Assembly (NCBI GenBank): GCA_016285615.1
Contig: JAEERB010000061.1
Location: 1 to 14,190, forward strand
Origin: Bacteroidales bacterium
Lineage (GTDB): Bacteria > Bacteroidota > Bacteroidia > Bacteroidales > WCHB1-69
DNA: 14,190 bases
Direction: 5' to 3'
Positions 6,954 through 13,750 of the stretch are shown in pieces. The stretch's first letter is position 1, and every line of letters starts with the position of its first letter. The notes below the pieces were generated by a model. It saw only the letters and a program-made list of their open reading frames with translations, had not been told where the DNA came from and did not search any database. A program made the position numbers and the translations under genes.

Positions 6954-9523
6954 TCAACCCCTACGATATCCAAAAACCGTAGTGCTTGTTCGTGTGTGAT
7001 GGGTTTTTGTCGCGAGCGGGGGCTGTAGGTTTCTTGCGCCTTCAAGGTGGTGGGTAAAATGCTGAAGTTTTCTCTGAATGTTTGTATCAGCGTTGTCATA
7101 TTTTCGGGCTCGTAGGTGACGGCTTCTTGCAGACTGCCCATGGATGCCAATTCGGGTTTTAGTAAGATGGTGGCGTTGTGAGCTTTAAGGTCGGCCAGAG
7201 CTCTGTTTATGCGGTGTGATAGGGCACGCAGCTCGTTCAGGTCAGGTGTTTGTTCGGGATATACGATTTCCACCACTTTGGCGATGTTGCAGTTCGTTTC
7301 GGGAATATCGACCACGAGGGCAAATTCGCTGCCGTCGTAGCGGTAGTCTGCTGTATGGTCGTTGACTGTAACGCTGACGGGCCATGCCGAGTTGAGCACT
7401 TTTACGCTGAACTGCCGATTGGCGGGCATGTCGGCGTAGTTGCCTTTGCGTGCTGCTATGGTCACTTTGAGGGTGTTGCCTTGTCGTTCGCGAGAGAGCA
7501 AGGTCGTGGCATGTTCGGTGGCATACTTCTGGTCGTTGCCGTTGTCTTCGTACATCTCGAAATCAGTGCGTTCGCCACCACCTGGGAATACGGTTACGAT
7601 GACGGCTTCATCGTTGTTCTTCAGATGCTGGATCTTATCGCCATAAAGCGGTAAGATTGAGCCACCTTTGACATAAACAGGCACTTCGTCAAGGGCGAAA
7701 TGGCGCGCGTGGTAAGAAAATCTGCTGCCCTGTAGCATCGTGCCAGTGTACCATTCAAACCAGTCGCCTTCGGGTAACCACACATTGGTGACAGCCAACT
7801 GTTTCTCCATAGGTCTGGTGACGGGTGCTATAAGCATCTGGTCGCCAAACATATACTGGTTCCGAGATGTGTAGGCAATCTCTTGGTCGGGATTGTCATA
7901 ATACATGGGTCGGCAGAGCGAGAGGCCTGTTTCGTAGGCTTTGTGTGCCATCGTGTAGATGTAAGGTGCCATCGCATAACGCTGATGCACAATGTCGTGC
8001 AGCATGGCGCCAGTCTCAGCGTCAAATTCCCAGAACTCTTTTTTAACGTTGGCGTCTTTGCTCGAGTGGGTGCGCATGATGGGACTAAAGGCACCGAACT
8101 GCATCCAGCGTACATACATCTCGGGCTCCACAATTCCTTTCATGTGGCCACCTATATCATGACTCCAATAGCCATATAGCACATTGGAGGCCGTGGCGGT
8201 GAAATAAGGCTGATAATCAAGTGATTTCCATGTTATGTGGGAGTCGCCTGAGAAGCCGATAGGGTAGCGGTGGTTACCCAAGCCGCCCCAACGGTGGTAA
8301 AGCATCGGACGGAATGTGGTGTTACGTTCCATCTGGCTGAAAAAGATATAGTTGAGCCACCAAGTGTTCGATAGTTTGGGCAGTCGGCTGTCGTAGAGTG
8401 CATGTTGCCAGTCGAGCCACCAGAAATCTACACCTTGCTTGCTTAATGGGTTGAGTGCGTGGCGGAAAACGGCTTGTATGAAGCGCTTGTCGGAGCTGAC
8501 CCACGGCAGTAACTTTGTGGTGTCGGCACCTAACTCATTGGCCATGGCTTTAAAGGGCGCCTCGTAGGTGGCGATGCCGTCGGCGGGATGCAGGTTGAGC
8601 GTGGTGCACAAGTGTTGCTCTTTCAGGAAGTGCAACAGCTGCTCCATATTGGGAAACAGCTCTTTGTTGACGGTCCAACCAGACCAGCCGCCCTTGCCAG
8701 GCTCGTCGTAGTGCCAGTCCATGTCGATGACCATCACATCCATAGGGATGTCATGCTGTTGGAAACGGCGCACCAACTCGCGCAGTTCGTGGTCGGAGTA
8801 CATCCAGTATCGGCTCCACCAGTATCCGAAGGCGTAACGCGGTGGCATGGGCATCTTGCCGGCAAAGAGGGTGAAGTCGTAGAGGGCTTGCTTGTAGTCG
8901 TGGCCGTAGGCCATAAAGTACCAGTCTTGTTGTCCTGAAGGGTTGTTTCGTGGGGTTGCCCAAGGCCAATCTTTGTCATTATCAAAAAGATAGCTCTCTG
9001 AATCGTCGATCAGCGTCCAGCCTGCTTTTGAGAGCAGTCCGGGCTCTAGCTCAACCACTTTGTTGGGCTGGCCTCTTTCTATATGCTCGTTGCCGTCCAT
9101 GCCGTCGAGCGTGCGGATGGTGCCGCCCAAGTTGTCGTTGGGTTCTTGACCAGGTTGCCAGCTGAAGGCGGGTTTCAAGGCTTTGGCGCTGGTAATTTTC
9201 AGATTGTTGGCGGTGAAGGGTCCTTCACCTTTCTTGTAGCGCACAGTCATTTTCGAGGTGCTGATTTCCACCCATGCACCATTCTTCTTCACTTTGGCCT
9301 GCACTTCGGGGTAGCTGCGGATGACCGCTATCTGCGAGGGTTGGTCCACAAAGTTGCCTTGTGGCGCGTATTCCATACGGATCACACCCTCGGAAATAAG
9401 TGTAAAGCGCTTGGTAAAATCTTGGTAAACAATGTTTTGGTTTTGACAAAAACCATTCAAAGAAACGCTAAAAAGGATGGCGAACAGAATGGTTCGAAAT
9501 AGAAGGGATGAAAAACGAGCCAT
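6947..9523 (-). CDS. Secreted glycoside hydrolase family 31 (alpha-glucosidase/alpha-xylosidase-like)
   Basis: GH31 enzymes are retaining alpha-glycosidases that cut alpha-glucosidic, alpha-xylosidic or related bonds. The 858-residue chain has a signal peptide (1-26, ending near NGFCQ), an N-terminal beta-sandwich (about 30-225), the (beta/alpha)8 barrel (about 226-570) and C-terminal beta domains (about 575-755). In the barrel, VIDMDWHYDEP (265-275) is a substrate-binding segment, Asp371 in FWWLDWQ is the likely nucleophile, Asp427 in GFSGDSH the likely acid/base, and WSHDIGG (453-459) is conserved. Residues from about 757 to the end form an extra, probably helical tail with no family I recognise. 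No cysteine lipobox is seen, so it is probably free in the periplasm. The gene lies between the SGNH pair and the MBOAT gene; no SusC/SusD pair is in the window, so it is not a standard utilisation locus here. Family is firm; substrate is not determined. Confidence 0.93.
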   Translation of the reverse strand: MARFSSLLFRTILFAILFSVSLNGFCQNQNIVYQDFTKRFTLISEGVIRMEYAPQGNFVDQPSQIAVIRSYPEVQAKVKKNGAWVEISTSKMTVRYKKGEGPFTANNLKITSAKALKPAFSWQPGQEPNDNLGGTIRTLDGMDGNEHIERGQPNKVVELEPGLLSKAGWTLIDDSESYLFDNDKDWPWATPRNNPSGQQDWYFMAYGHDYKQALYDFTLFAGKMPMPPRYAFGYWWSRYWMYSDHELRELVRRFQQHDIPMDVMVIDMDWHYDEPGKGGWSGWTVNKELFPNMEQLLHFLKEQHLCTTLNLHPADGIATYEAPFKAMANELGADTTKLLPWVSSDKRFIQAVFRHALNPLSKQGVDFWWLDWQHALYDSRLPKLSNTWWLNYIFFSQMERNTTFRPMLYHRWGGLGNHRYPIGFSGDSHITWKSLDYQPYFTATASNVLYGYWSHDIGGHMKGIVEPEMYVRWMQFGAFSPIMRTHSSKDANVKKEFWEFDAETGAMLHDIVHQRYAMAPYIYTMAHKAYETGLSLCRPMYYDNPDQEIAYTSRNQYMFGDQMLIAPVTRPMEKQLAVTNVWLPEGDWFEWYTGTMLQGSRFSYHARHFALDEVPVYVKGGSILPLYGDKIQHLKNNDEAVIVTVFPGGGERTDFEMYEDNGNDQKYATEHATTLLSRERQGNTLKVTIAARKGNYADMPANRQFSVKVLNSAWPVSVTVNDHTADYRYDGSEFALVVDIPETNCNIAKVVEIVYPEQTPDLNELRALSHRINRALADLKAHNATILLKPELASMGSLQEAVTYEPENMTTLIQTFRENFSILPTTLKAQETYSPRSRQKPITHEQALRFLDIVGVDY

Positions 9524-9568
9524 GTTAAATCGTTTTGTTTAACAACAATGAAAAAGGTTATCCAGTTG

Positions 9569-9576
9569 CAAATATA
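9569..9576 (-). promoter_or_regulatory. Putative -7 box for the GH31 gene
   Basis: The minus strand reads TATATTTG, a match to the Bacteroidota TAnnTTTG box, 46 bases before the GH31 start codon. A convincing TTTG -33 box at about 19 bases is not seen. It suggests that GH31 is transcribed on its own rather than only from the MBOAT promoter upstream. Confidence 0.55.
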
Positions 9577-9782
9577 CTGAAAAAATACAAGGAAAGATTT
9601 GTTATTTTAATGTTGAGGTCGTTCAGAATGTACGATGTTTTTAACGAATTACATGCCAAAGCTGCTATGTCGGCGCAGTCGTCGGGTATGTCGCTTAACG
9701 CCTGTATTCAAAAGGGGTTGGCTGCTGCGTTATTGTCAGAATTAGCCTTGTTGGCGTTTCCCTTAGCTTTTGCGAACACCAT
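9577..9782. other. Intergenic stretch between the GH31 promoter and the palindrome array
   Basis: No gene could be supported here. The plus strand stays open from an ATG at 9535 to 10017 (160 codons), but the reading frame runs through the four palindromes, matches no family I know and covers the GH31 promoter box. The minus strand has a 25-codon or shorter Ala/Asn/Lys-rich frame ending in NNAAANPF. Both are most simply read as non-coding. The segment may be part of the repeat element next to it or a decayed remnant. Confidence 0.4.
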
Positions 9783-9946
9783 CATCCCCGCAAGGGGATG
9801 CATCCCAATAGCCGACGGATTGGTGTGTGGTTTTAAATCCCCGTTAGGGGATTCATATTCAGAGAATAATAACAATATGGAACCCCTTGCGGGGTTCTGT
9901 TGTATGAATGTCCAATATTCTATTGATATGGAAGCCCTAACGGGCT
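9783..9946. repeat. Array of four REP-like short palindromes
   Basis: Four small hairpins are spaced about 44-53 bases apart, centre to centre. They are 9783-9800 (7-bp stem CATCCCC, loop GCAA), 9836-9853 (7-bp stem AATCCCC, loop GTTA), 9880-9897 (7-bp stem GAACCCC, loop TTGC) and 9933-9946 (5-bp stem AGCCC, loop TAAC). All share a C-run/G-run core. The third and fourth loops are the reverse complements of the first and second, so the array is two pairs in which each hairpin type appears once in each orientation. This is like REP/BIME-type elements mobilised by Y1-family (RAYT) transposases, but no such transposase is in the window. The last hairpin lies 52 bases after the MBOAT stop on the minus strand, so the array may also end or stabilise that transcript. 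Confidence 0.75.
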
Positions 9947-9997
9947 ATAGGATTAATATTTGTTGTGACAAATGGAGCTTGCCGAAGGCACCTCTTC

Positions 9998-11857
9998 TTA
10001 GAACTGAAAATAGATAAACGGCTGCAAATCGGCGGTGATGAACTGGTAGAGCACGAATACGGTAATGACGACAGCCAACCCCATCACCCATAGCGGTAGC
10101 ATGGCGAAGTTGAGGCGGTACCAGCGTTTCCAGTTGGTGGGCAGCCAATGGATAATCATGCCGAGCAGGAACATCAAAAAGACGTAGCGATACTCATAAA
10201 CAATATTGGGAATGAGACTGATATCCCATTTGCTGCCAATCTGGTTGACCATGTTCTTGGCAGTGTTCCAGGCTGTCTCGTTGGCTTCGGCAGGGTTGAG
10301 GTTCGAGCCCGAGCGGAAGAACAGACGTGTGAAGGTGATGAAGACGAAGGTGAGCAATATCGACCACGCGCGCTGCACCCATTTGATGATGTGACCATGT
10401 GTGCACCAAGTGTAGATGGCCGACACCAAAATGCCAAAGAAGATGATGCCAGTCCACACGAGGCCGATATGTACGACGGGTGCAGGCCACAGCCACTCGA
10501 GCACTACAAAGAGGCCGAAGAGCAGCGCTGTGAGTATCACACGCACAAGGTCGCTCCAGTTGCGCCAGTACTTGAACAGTACGACGCCGATGCCGTTCAG
10601 TCCGCCCCAAATCATGAAGTTCCAGCTGGCGCCGTGCCACAAGCCGCCCAGCAGCATCGTGTTCATCAGGTTGATGTTGGTGATGATTTTCTTCTTGCGC
10701 TCGGGGAAGAAATGGCCCAATAGCCATAAAATCAGTGCGATGGCTGCGGTTACGCCAGCCACATAGATGCTGCCCGAGAGCATGACGGCAATCAAGACAA
10801 TGGAGATGATGCAGACAAAAGTGCCGACAGAAGCGGTGCGGTTGCCGCCCAGAGGAATGTACAAATAGTCTTTCAACCAGGTAGATAGCGAGATATGCCA
10901 GCGCTTCCAGAAGTTGCCCGCGTTGGTGGCCTTGTAGGGCGAGTTGAAGTTGACAGGCAGGTAGAAGCCCATTAGCATGGCCACGCCGATGGCAATGTCG
11001 GTGTAGCCCGAGAAGTCGGCATAGACTTGCAGCGAGTAGATGAACAGCGCCGATAGGTTTTCAAAGCCCGTGAACAGCAACGGATTGTTGAACACGCGGT
11101 CCACGAAGTTAACGGCCAGATAGTCGCTGAGGATGATCTTCTTCAGCAGGCCGTTGAGAATCCAGAAAACAGCGATGCCGAACTGACGGCGCGAGAGGTG
11201 GAACTTCTTGTACAGCTGTGGCACAAACTGGTTGGCGCGCACAATGGGACCGGCCACCAGCTGTGGGAAGAAGCTGACATAGAAGCCGAAATCGAGCATG
11301 TTGCCCACGGGCTCCACTTTGTTGCGGTAAATATCTACCAAGTAGCTGATATTCTGGAAGGTATAGAAGGATATGCCCACGGGGAGCAAGATCTTCGAGG
11401 CATCGAAATAGTTGACGCCCGCCAACTCGTTGGTCCATTGCGCCAAGTAGTTGATGACTACATAGTCGCTGTGCACCAGCGTGTTATAAACATCGGTGAA
11501 GAAGTAGGCGTATTTGAAATAGCAGAGCACAGCCAGGTTGAGCACCACGCCGACGGTGAGGTGTACTTTTTTCCATCCTATTTTCTCGGCCTTGTGGATA
11601 CTTTTACCTAAGAAAAATCCGTAAAGTGTTGAAAATATGAGAATAAGGACAAACAAGCCCGATGTTTTGTAGTAGAAAAAGAGGCTGGCAAAGAAGAGGA
11701 AACTATTGCGCAGCAGACGTCTGTTTTGTACAAGTGCAAAGACGGCGAAGACGAGGGCGAAGAAGGCCCAAAAGTAGAATTGTGTAAATAAAAGGGGATA
11801 GTTCTCGTCGAAAGAGAAGATGGTACTGAAGAAGATTTTCAGGTTTTCGAGATTCAT
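9998..11857 (-). CDS. MBOAT-family membrane O-acyltransferase (AlgI/DltB/PatA-like)
   Basis: The product is a 619-residue multi-pass inner-membrane protein. MBOAT proteins of this branch pass acyl groups, usually acetyl, from a cytoplasmic donor to an extracytoplasmic SGNH partner or glycan. The signature is clear: the proposed catalytic His408 in GGLWHGASWNFMIWGG, and the conserved NFWKRWHISLSTWLKDYLYIPLGG block (315-338) with His321. FVSFFPQ-like and VAGPIVR segments near 193-207 (FYVSFFPQLVAGPIVR) and QVYADFSGYTDIAIG (277-291) are also typical of the AlgI branch. The C-terminal part adds further membrane helices (about 425-500 and 560-610). The ATG at 11857 precedes the first hydrophobic segment and fits family length. 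Two SGNH genes, likely partners, lie 3-8 kb away on the opposite strand. The acyl group and the acceptor are not known; peptidoglycan, exopolysaccharide or capsule are all possible. Confidence 0.93.
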   Translation of the reverse strand: MNLENLKIFFSTIFSFDENYPLLFTQFYFWAFFALVFAVFALVQNRRLLRNSFLFFASLFFYYKTSGLFVLILIFSTLYGFFLGKSIHKAEKIGWKKVHLTVGVVLNLAVLCYFKYAYFFTDVYNTLVHSDYVVINYLAQWTNELAGVNYFDASKILLPVGISFYTFQNISYLVDIYRNKVEPVGNMLDFGFYVSFFPQLVAGPIVRANQFVPQLYKKFHLSRRQFGIAVFWILNGLLKKIILSDYLAVNFVDRVFNNPLLFTGFENLSALFIYSLQVYADFSGYTDIAIGVAMLMGFYLPVNFNSPYKATNAGNFWKRWHISLSTWLKDYLYIPLGGNRTASVGTFVCIISIVLIAVMLSGSIYVAGVTAAIALILWLLGHFFPERKKKIITNINLMNTMLLGGLWHGASWNFMIWGGLNGIGVVLFKYWRNWSDLVRVILTALLFGLFVVLEWLWPAPVVHIGLVWTGIIFFGILVSAIYTWCTHGHIIKWVQRAWSILLTFVFITFTRLFFRSGSNLNPAEANETAWNTAKNMVNQIGSKWDISLIPNIVYEYRYVFLMFLLGMIIHWLPTNWKRWYRLNFAMLPLWVMGLAVVITVFVLYQFITADLQPFIYFQF

Positions 11858-11872
11858 TTACACGCAGTTATG

Positions 11873-11915
11873 AATAAAAAATGCCGTTCCTTCTTAGTGG
11901 TAAAACGGAGCGGCA
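11873..11915 (-). terminator. Putative intrinsic terminator after rnpB (and dnaN)
   Basis: On the minus strand a 9-bp stem (TGCCGCTCC at 11907-11915 with GGAACGGCA at 11882-11890, one C-A mismatch) encloses a 16-base loop and is followed by TTTTTTATT (11873-11881). This has the form of a Rho-independent terminator for the rnpB transcript. On the plus strand the same stem pairs with a G-U wobble but lacks a T run after it. Confidence 0.5.
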
Positions 11916-11921
11916 AATTTA
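11914..11921 (-). promoter_or_regulatory. Putative -7 box for the MBOAT gene, overlapping the terminator stem
   Basis: The minus strand reads TAAATTTG, a match to TAnnTTTG, 57 bases before the MBOAT start. It overlaps the first bases of the terminator-like stem, so transcripts starting here would carry only part of the hairpin. No clear -33 box is seen. Confidence 0.4.
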
Positions 11922-11949
11922 AGGTTTTTATCCAATCGAAAAAGAAAAA

Positions 11950-12289
11950 AAGCAACAGTCTGTAAGCCGGGTTCTGTTAAATTCTGTCATTTATCTAGAC
12001 TTTGCGTCGCCACAAAGTTCAATCAACCTACCCTCCGGGTCGGACGAGCAGCCCTCAAGCCCCGGTTTATTTGGTTTTTCAACCCATGAGGTTTACCCCC
12101 GTCCCATATCGCTACGGACGGCGTGAGCTCTTACCTCGCGTTTTCACCCTTACTCCGCAAGCGGAGCGGTAATTTTCTGTGGCACTGTCTGTCATCTAAC
12201 GATGCCTTCCCGTTAGGAAGCATGGTGCTCTATGTTGCCCGGACTTTCCTCTCCCTCCGAAGAGGCAGCGACAGAACAACTGTTGCTTT
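11950..12289 (-). ncRNA. rnpB: RNase P RNA component (M1 RNA, bacterial type A)
   Basis: This is the catalytic RNA of RNase P, which removes the 5' leader from pre-tRNA together with the RnpA protein. On the minus strand the conserved pieces appear in order: GAGGAAAGTCCGGGC near the 5' end (CR I), AGGGTGAAAACGCGAGGTAAGAGC (core CR II-III, 24 bases, given as key elements GTGAAA and GGTAAGAGCTC), GGTAAACC, and ACAGAACCCGGCTTACAG at the 3' end (CR V). The ends are set by the P1 pairing of AAGCAACAG (5', 12280-12288) with CTGTTGCTT (3', 11950-11958), giving about 340 nt. The 5' end lies about 6 bases after the dnaN stop codon and no TAnnTTTG box is found in the last 80 bases of dnaN, so it is probably processed from the dnaN transcript. 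A T-rich run follows the 3' end. The ends are accurate to a few bases. Confidence 0.95.
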
Positions 12290-12294
12290 ATAGG

Positions 12295-13425
12295 TTAGTA
12301 GTTGAGCATTACCGGCATGATCAGCATCAGCAGCGACTCGTCAGCGTCGGCTTCCTCGGCTGGCAAAATCAGCGCTGCGCGGTTAGGTTGCGACATCTCC
12401 AAGAATACCTCGTCGCTGTCCATATTCTCGAGCATCTCGCGCAGGAACTTGGAGTTGAAGCCGATACTCATGGGTTCGCCAGTGTATGAGCCGGTGATGT
12501 TCTCTTCGGCCTTGTTTGAATAGTCGATATCCTCAGCGTTGATAACTACAGAATCCTCTGCTAATGAGATTCTTACCTGATATGTCGATTGGTTGGAGAA
12601 GTTACCTACACGGCGGATGGCTTTCAGGAAGTCCTCGCGCGGTACCGACAATTTGTTGGGGTTAACGGTCGGGATGACGTTCTCATAGTTGGGGAACTTG
12701 CCCTCTTTCAGCGATGAGAAGAGCGTCAGGTTGGCAAACGAGAATTTGATATGGTTGGTTTCCGAAGAGTATTCTACATGAACGGGTTCGTTAACGCCAG
12801 CTAACACGTTGCGCAAGTGGGTGATGGGCTTCTTGGGCAGGATGAACGAGGTGAAATCGTCAGCCTTCACCTTGGCGTTGCGATAGCGTACCAGCTTGTG
12901 GGCGTCGGTGGCCACAAAGGTGATGTTGTCGCTCGACAGCTCGCATAAAACACCCATCATGGTAGGACGCATGTCATCGTTGCCAGTGGCGAACAAAGTC
13001 TTGCTGATGGCGCGTTGCAGAATGTTGGCGTCGATATCAAAAGAACGCGGGTCTTGCATCTTCTGCATCTGCGGATATTCGTCGCCTAAGCAGATGGGAG
13101 AGTTGTACTCGCCCTGGTTGGCCGAGAATAAAACGGTCTTGTTTTCGGTGTCAATCTTGAAAACTACTGGCGTCTCGGGCAACAGCTTCAAGGTGTCTAA
13201 CAACAACTTCGACGGGATGGCAACGGAACCTTCGCCTTCAATATTCTCCAATTCGATTTCAGCACACATGGTTGAATCAAGGTCTGAAGCCGTGATTATC
13301 AGTTTGTTACCTTCCAATGTAAAAAGGAAGTTATCCAAAATTGCCATGGTGTTGTTGGAATTCAGTACTCCGCTGACCGCAGTCAGATTCTTTAACAGGA
13401 CATCTCTTGATATTATAAATTTCAT
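12295..13425 (-). CDS. dnaN: DNA polymerase III subunit beta (sliding clamp)
   Basis: The beta clamp is a ring-shaped homodimer that encircles DNA and holds the replicative polymerase and repair proteins on it. The 376-residue length fits the family, with three repeated clamp domains (about 1-120, 125-250 and 252-376). Family landmarks include the start MKFIISRDVLLKNLTAVSGV, the TASDLDSTMCAEI segment in domain I, the FVATDAHKLVRYR segment in domain II that lies near the client-binding cleft, and the C-terminal LMLIMPVMLNY that completes that pocket. The ATG at 13425 is the usual start for the family. It is followed almost at once by rnpB on the same strand rather than by another protein gene, and is divergent from the lipoprotein gene at 13751. 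Assignment is firm. Confidence 0.98.
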   Translation of the reverse strand: MKFIISRDVLLKNLTAVSGVLNSNNTMAILDNFLFTLEGNKLIITASDLDSTMCAEIELENIEGEGSVAIPSKLLLDTLKLLPETPVVFKIDTENKTVLFSANQGEYNSPICLGDEYPQMQKMQDPRSFDIDANILQRAISKTLFATGNDDMRPTMMGVLCELSSDNITFVATDAHKLVRYRNAKVKADDFTSFILPKKPITHLRNVLAGVNEPVHVEYSSETNHIKFSFANLTLFSSLKEGKFPNYENVIPTVNPNKLSVPREDFLKAIRRVGNFSNQSTYQVRISLAEDSVVINAEDIDYSNKAEENITGSYTGEPMSIGFNSKFLREMLENMDSDEVFLEMSQPNRAALILPAEEADADESLLMLIMPVMLNY

Positions 13426-13530
13426 AATGGTTATGTTTTATTTTAGTTTAATTCGATTGTAAATAATTGAAAATCAAAACAATATTAAATTTTCCGTCTC
13501 TCTGCACACGAAAATCAGCTTTGAGAGGTG

Positions 13531-13538
13531 CAAATATA
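13531..13538 (-). promoter_or_regulatory. Putative -7 box for dnaN
   Basis: The minus strand reads TATATTTG, a match to TAnnTTTG, about 106 bases before the dnaN start codon. That implies a leader of roughly 100 bases. No TTTG box at the expected -33 distance is seen. Confidence 0.55.
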
Positions 13539-13596
13539 CAACATTATTCAAATGAATAAAAATTTTAAAAGATTTTTTTCTGCATTTGGTCTGTCG

Positions 13597-13628
13597 TTTC
13601 AGAGTTAAAGGTAAAAATCTTATCTTTG
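13597..13628 (+). promoter_or_regulatory. Putative promoter for the edge lipoprotein gene
   Basis: TATCTTTG at 13621-13628 matches TAnnTTTG, and TTTC at 13597-13600 is one base from the TTTG -33 box, 20 bases upstream. Transcription would start near 13635, giving a leader of about 115 bases that contains the AATTC-based inverted repeats. Confidence 0.55.
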
Positions 13629-13658
13629 CACATAGAAAATCCAAAATTCAAAAAACAA

Positions 13659-13711
13659 AATTCAAAGTTTCAATGTTGCCGAATTCTTTTCTGAATTTTG
13701 AACTTTGAATT
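13659..13711. repeat. Inverted repeat in the leader of the edge lipoprotein
   Basis: The arms 13659-13669 and 13701-13711 are perfect 11-bp complements with a 31-base spacer. The spacer carries one arm of a further 8-bp pairing (13692-13699) with 13643-13650, so alternative structures are possible. The arms are very AT-rich and lack a T run placed as a terminator. Confidence 0.5.
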
Positions 13712-13750
13712 CTGAATTATTAAAATAATGTCATATTAAATTTTATAAGC

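Larger units (their letters stand above)
13426..13750. other. AT-rich divergent intergenic region between dnaN and the edge lipoprotein
   Basis: The stretch holds no gene. It is far more AT-rich than the flanking genes. It contains one -7 box for each direction, listed separately, and from 13641 to 13720 a set of AATTC-based repeats. These include an 11-bp inverted repeat (AATTCAAAGTT at 13659-13669 with its complement at 13701-13711) and an inner 8-bp pair (AAAATTCA at 13643-13650 with TGAATTTT at 13692-13699). These repeats would lie in the leader of the lipoprotein transcript. Confidence 0.6.

Noticed and set aside
9783..9946. CRISPR array
   Set aside because: The repeated units are short palindromes with different stems and orientations and unequal spacing, not identical direct repeats, and no cas gene is present.
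10148..10723. 191-codon plus-strand open frame
   Set aside because: It lies wholly inside the MBOAT gene on the other strand, has an implausible His/Glu/Gln-rich composition and no family features. It mirrors codon use of the real gene.
12232..12489. 85-codon plus-strand open frame
   Set aside because: It spans the antisense of rnpB and the end of dnaN, both of which are firmly identified on the minus strand.
12896..13462. 188-codon plus-strand open frame over dnaN
   Set aside because: It is antisense to the well-identified clamp gene and runs into its promoter leader, with no recognisable protein features.
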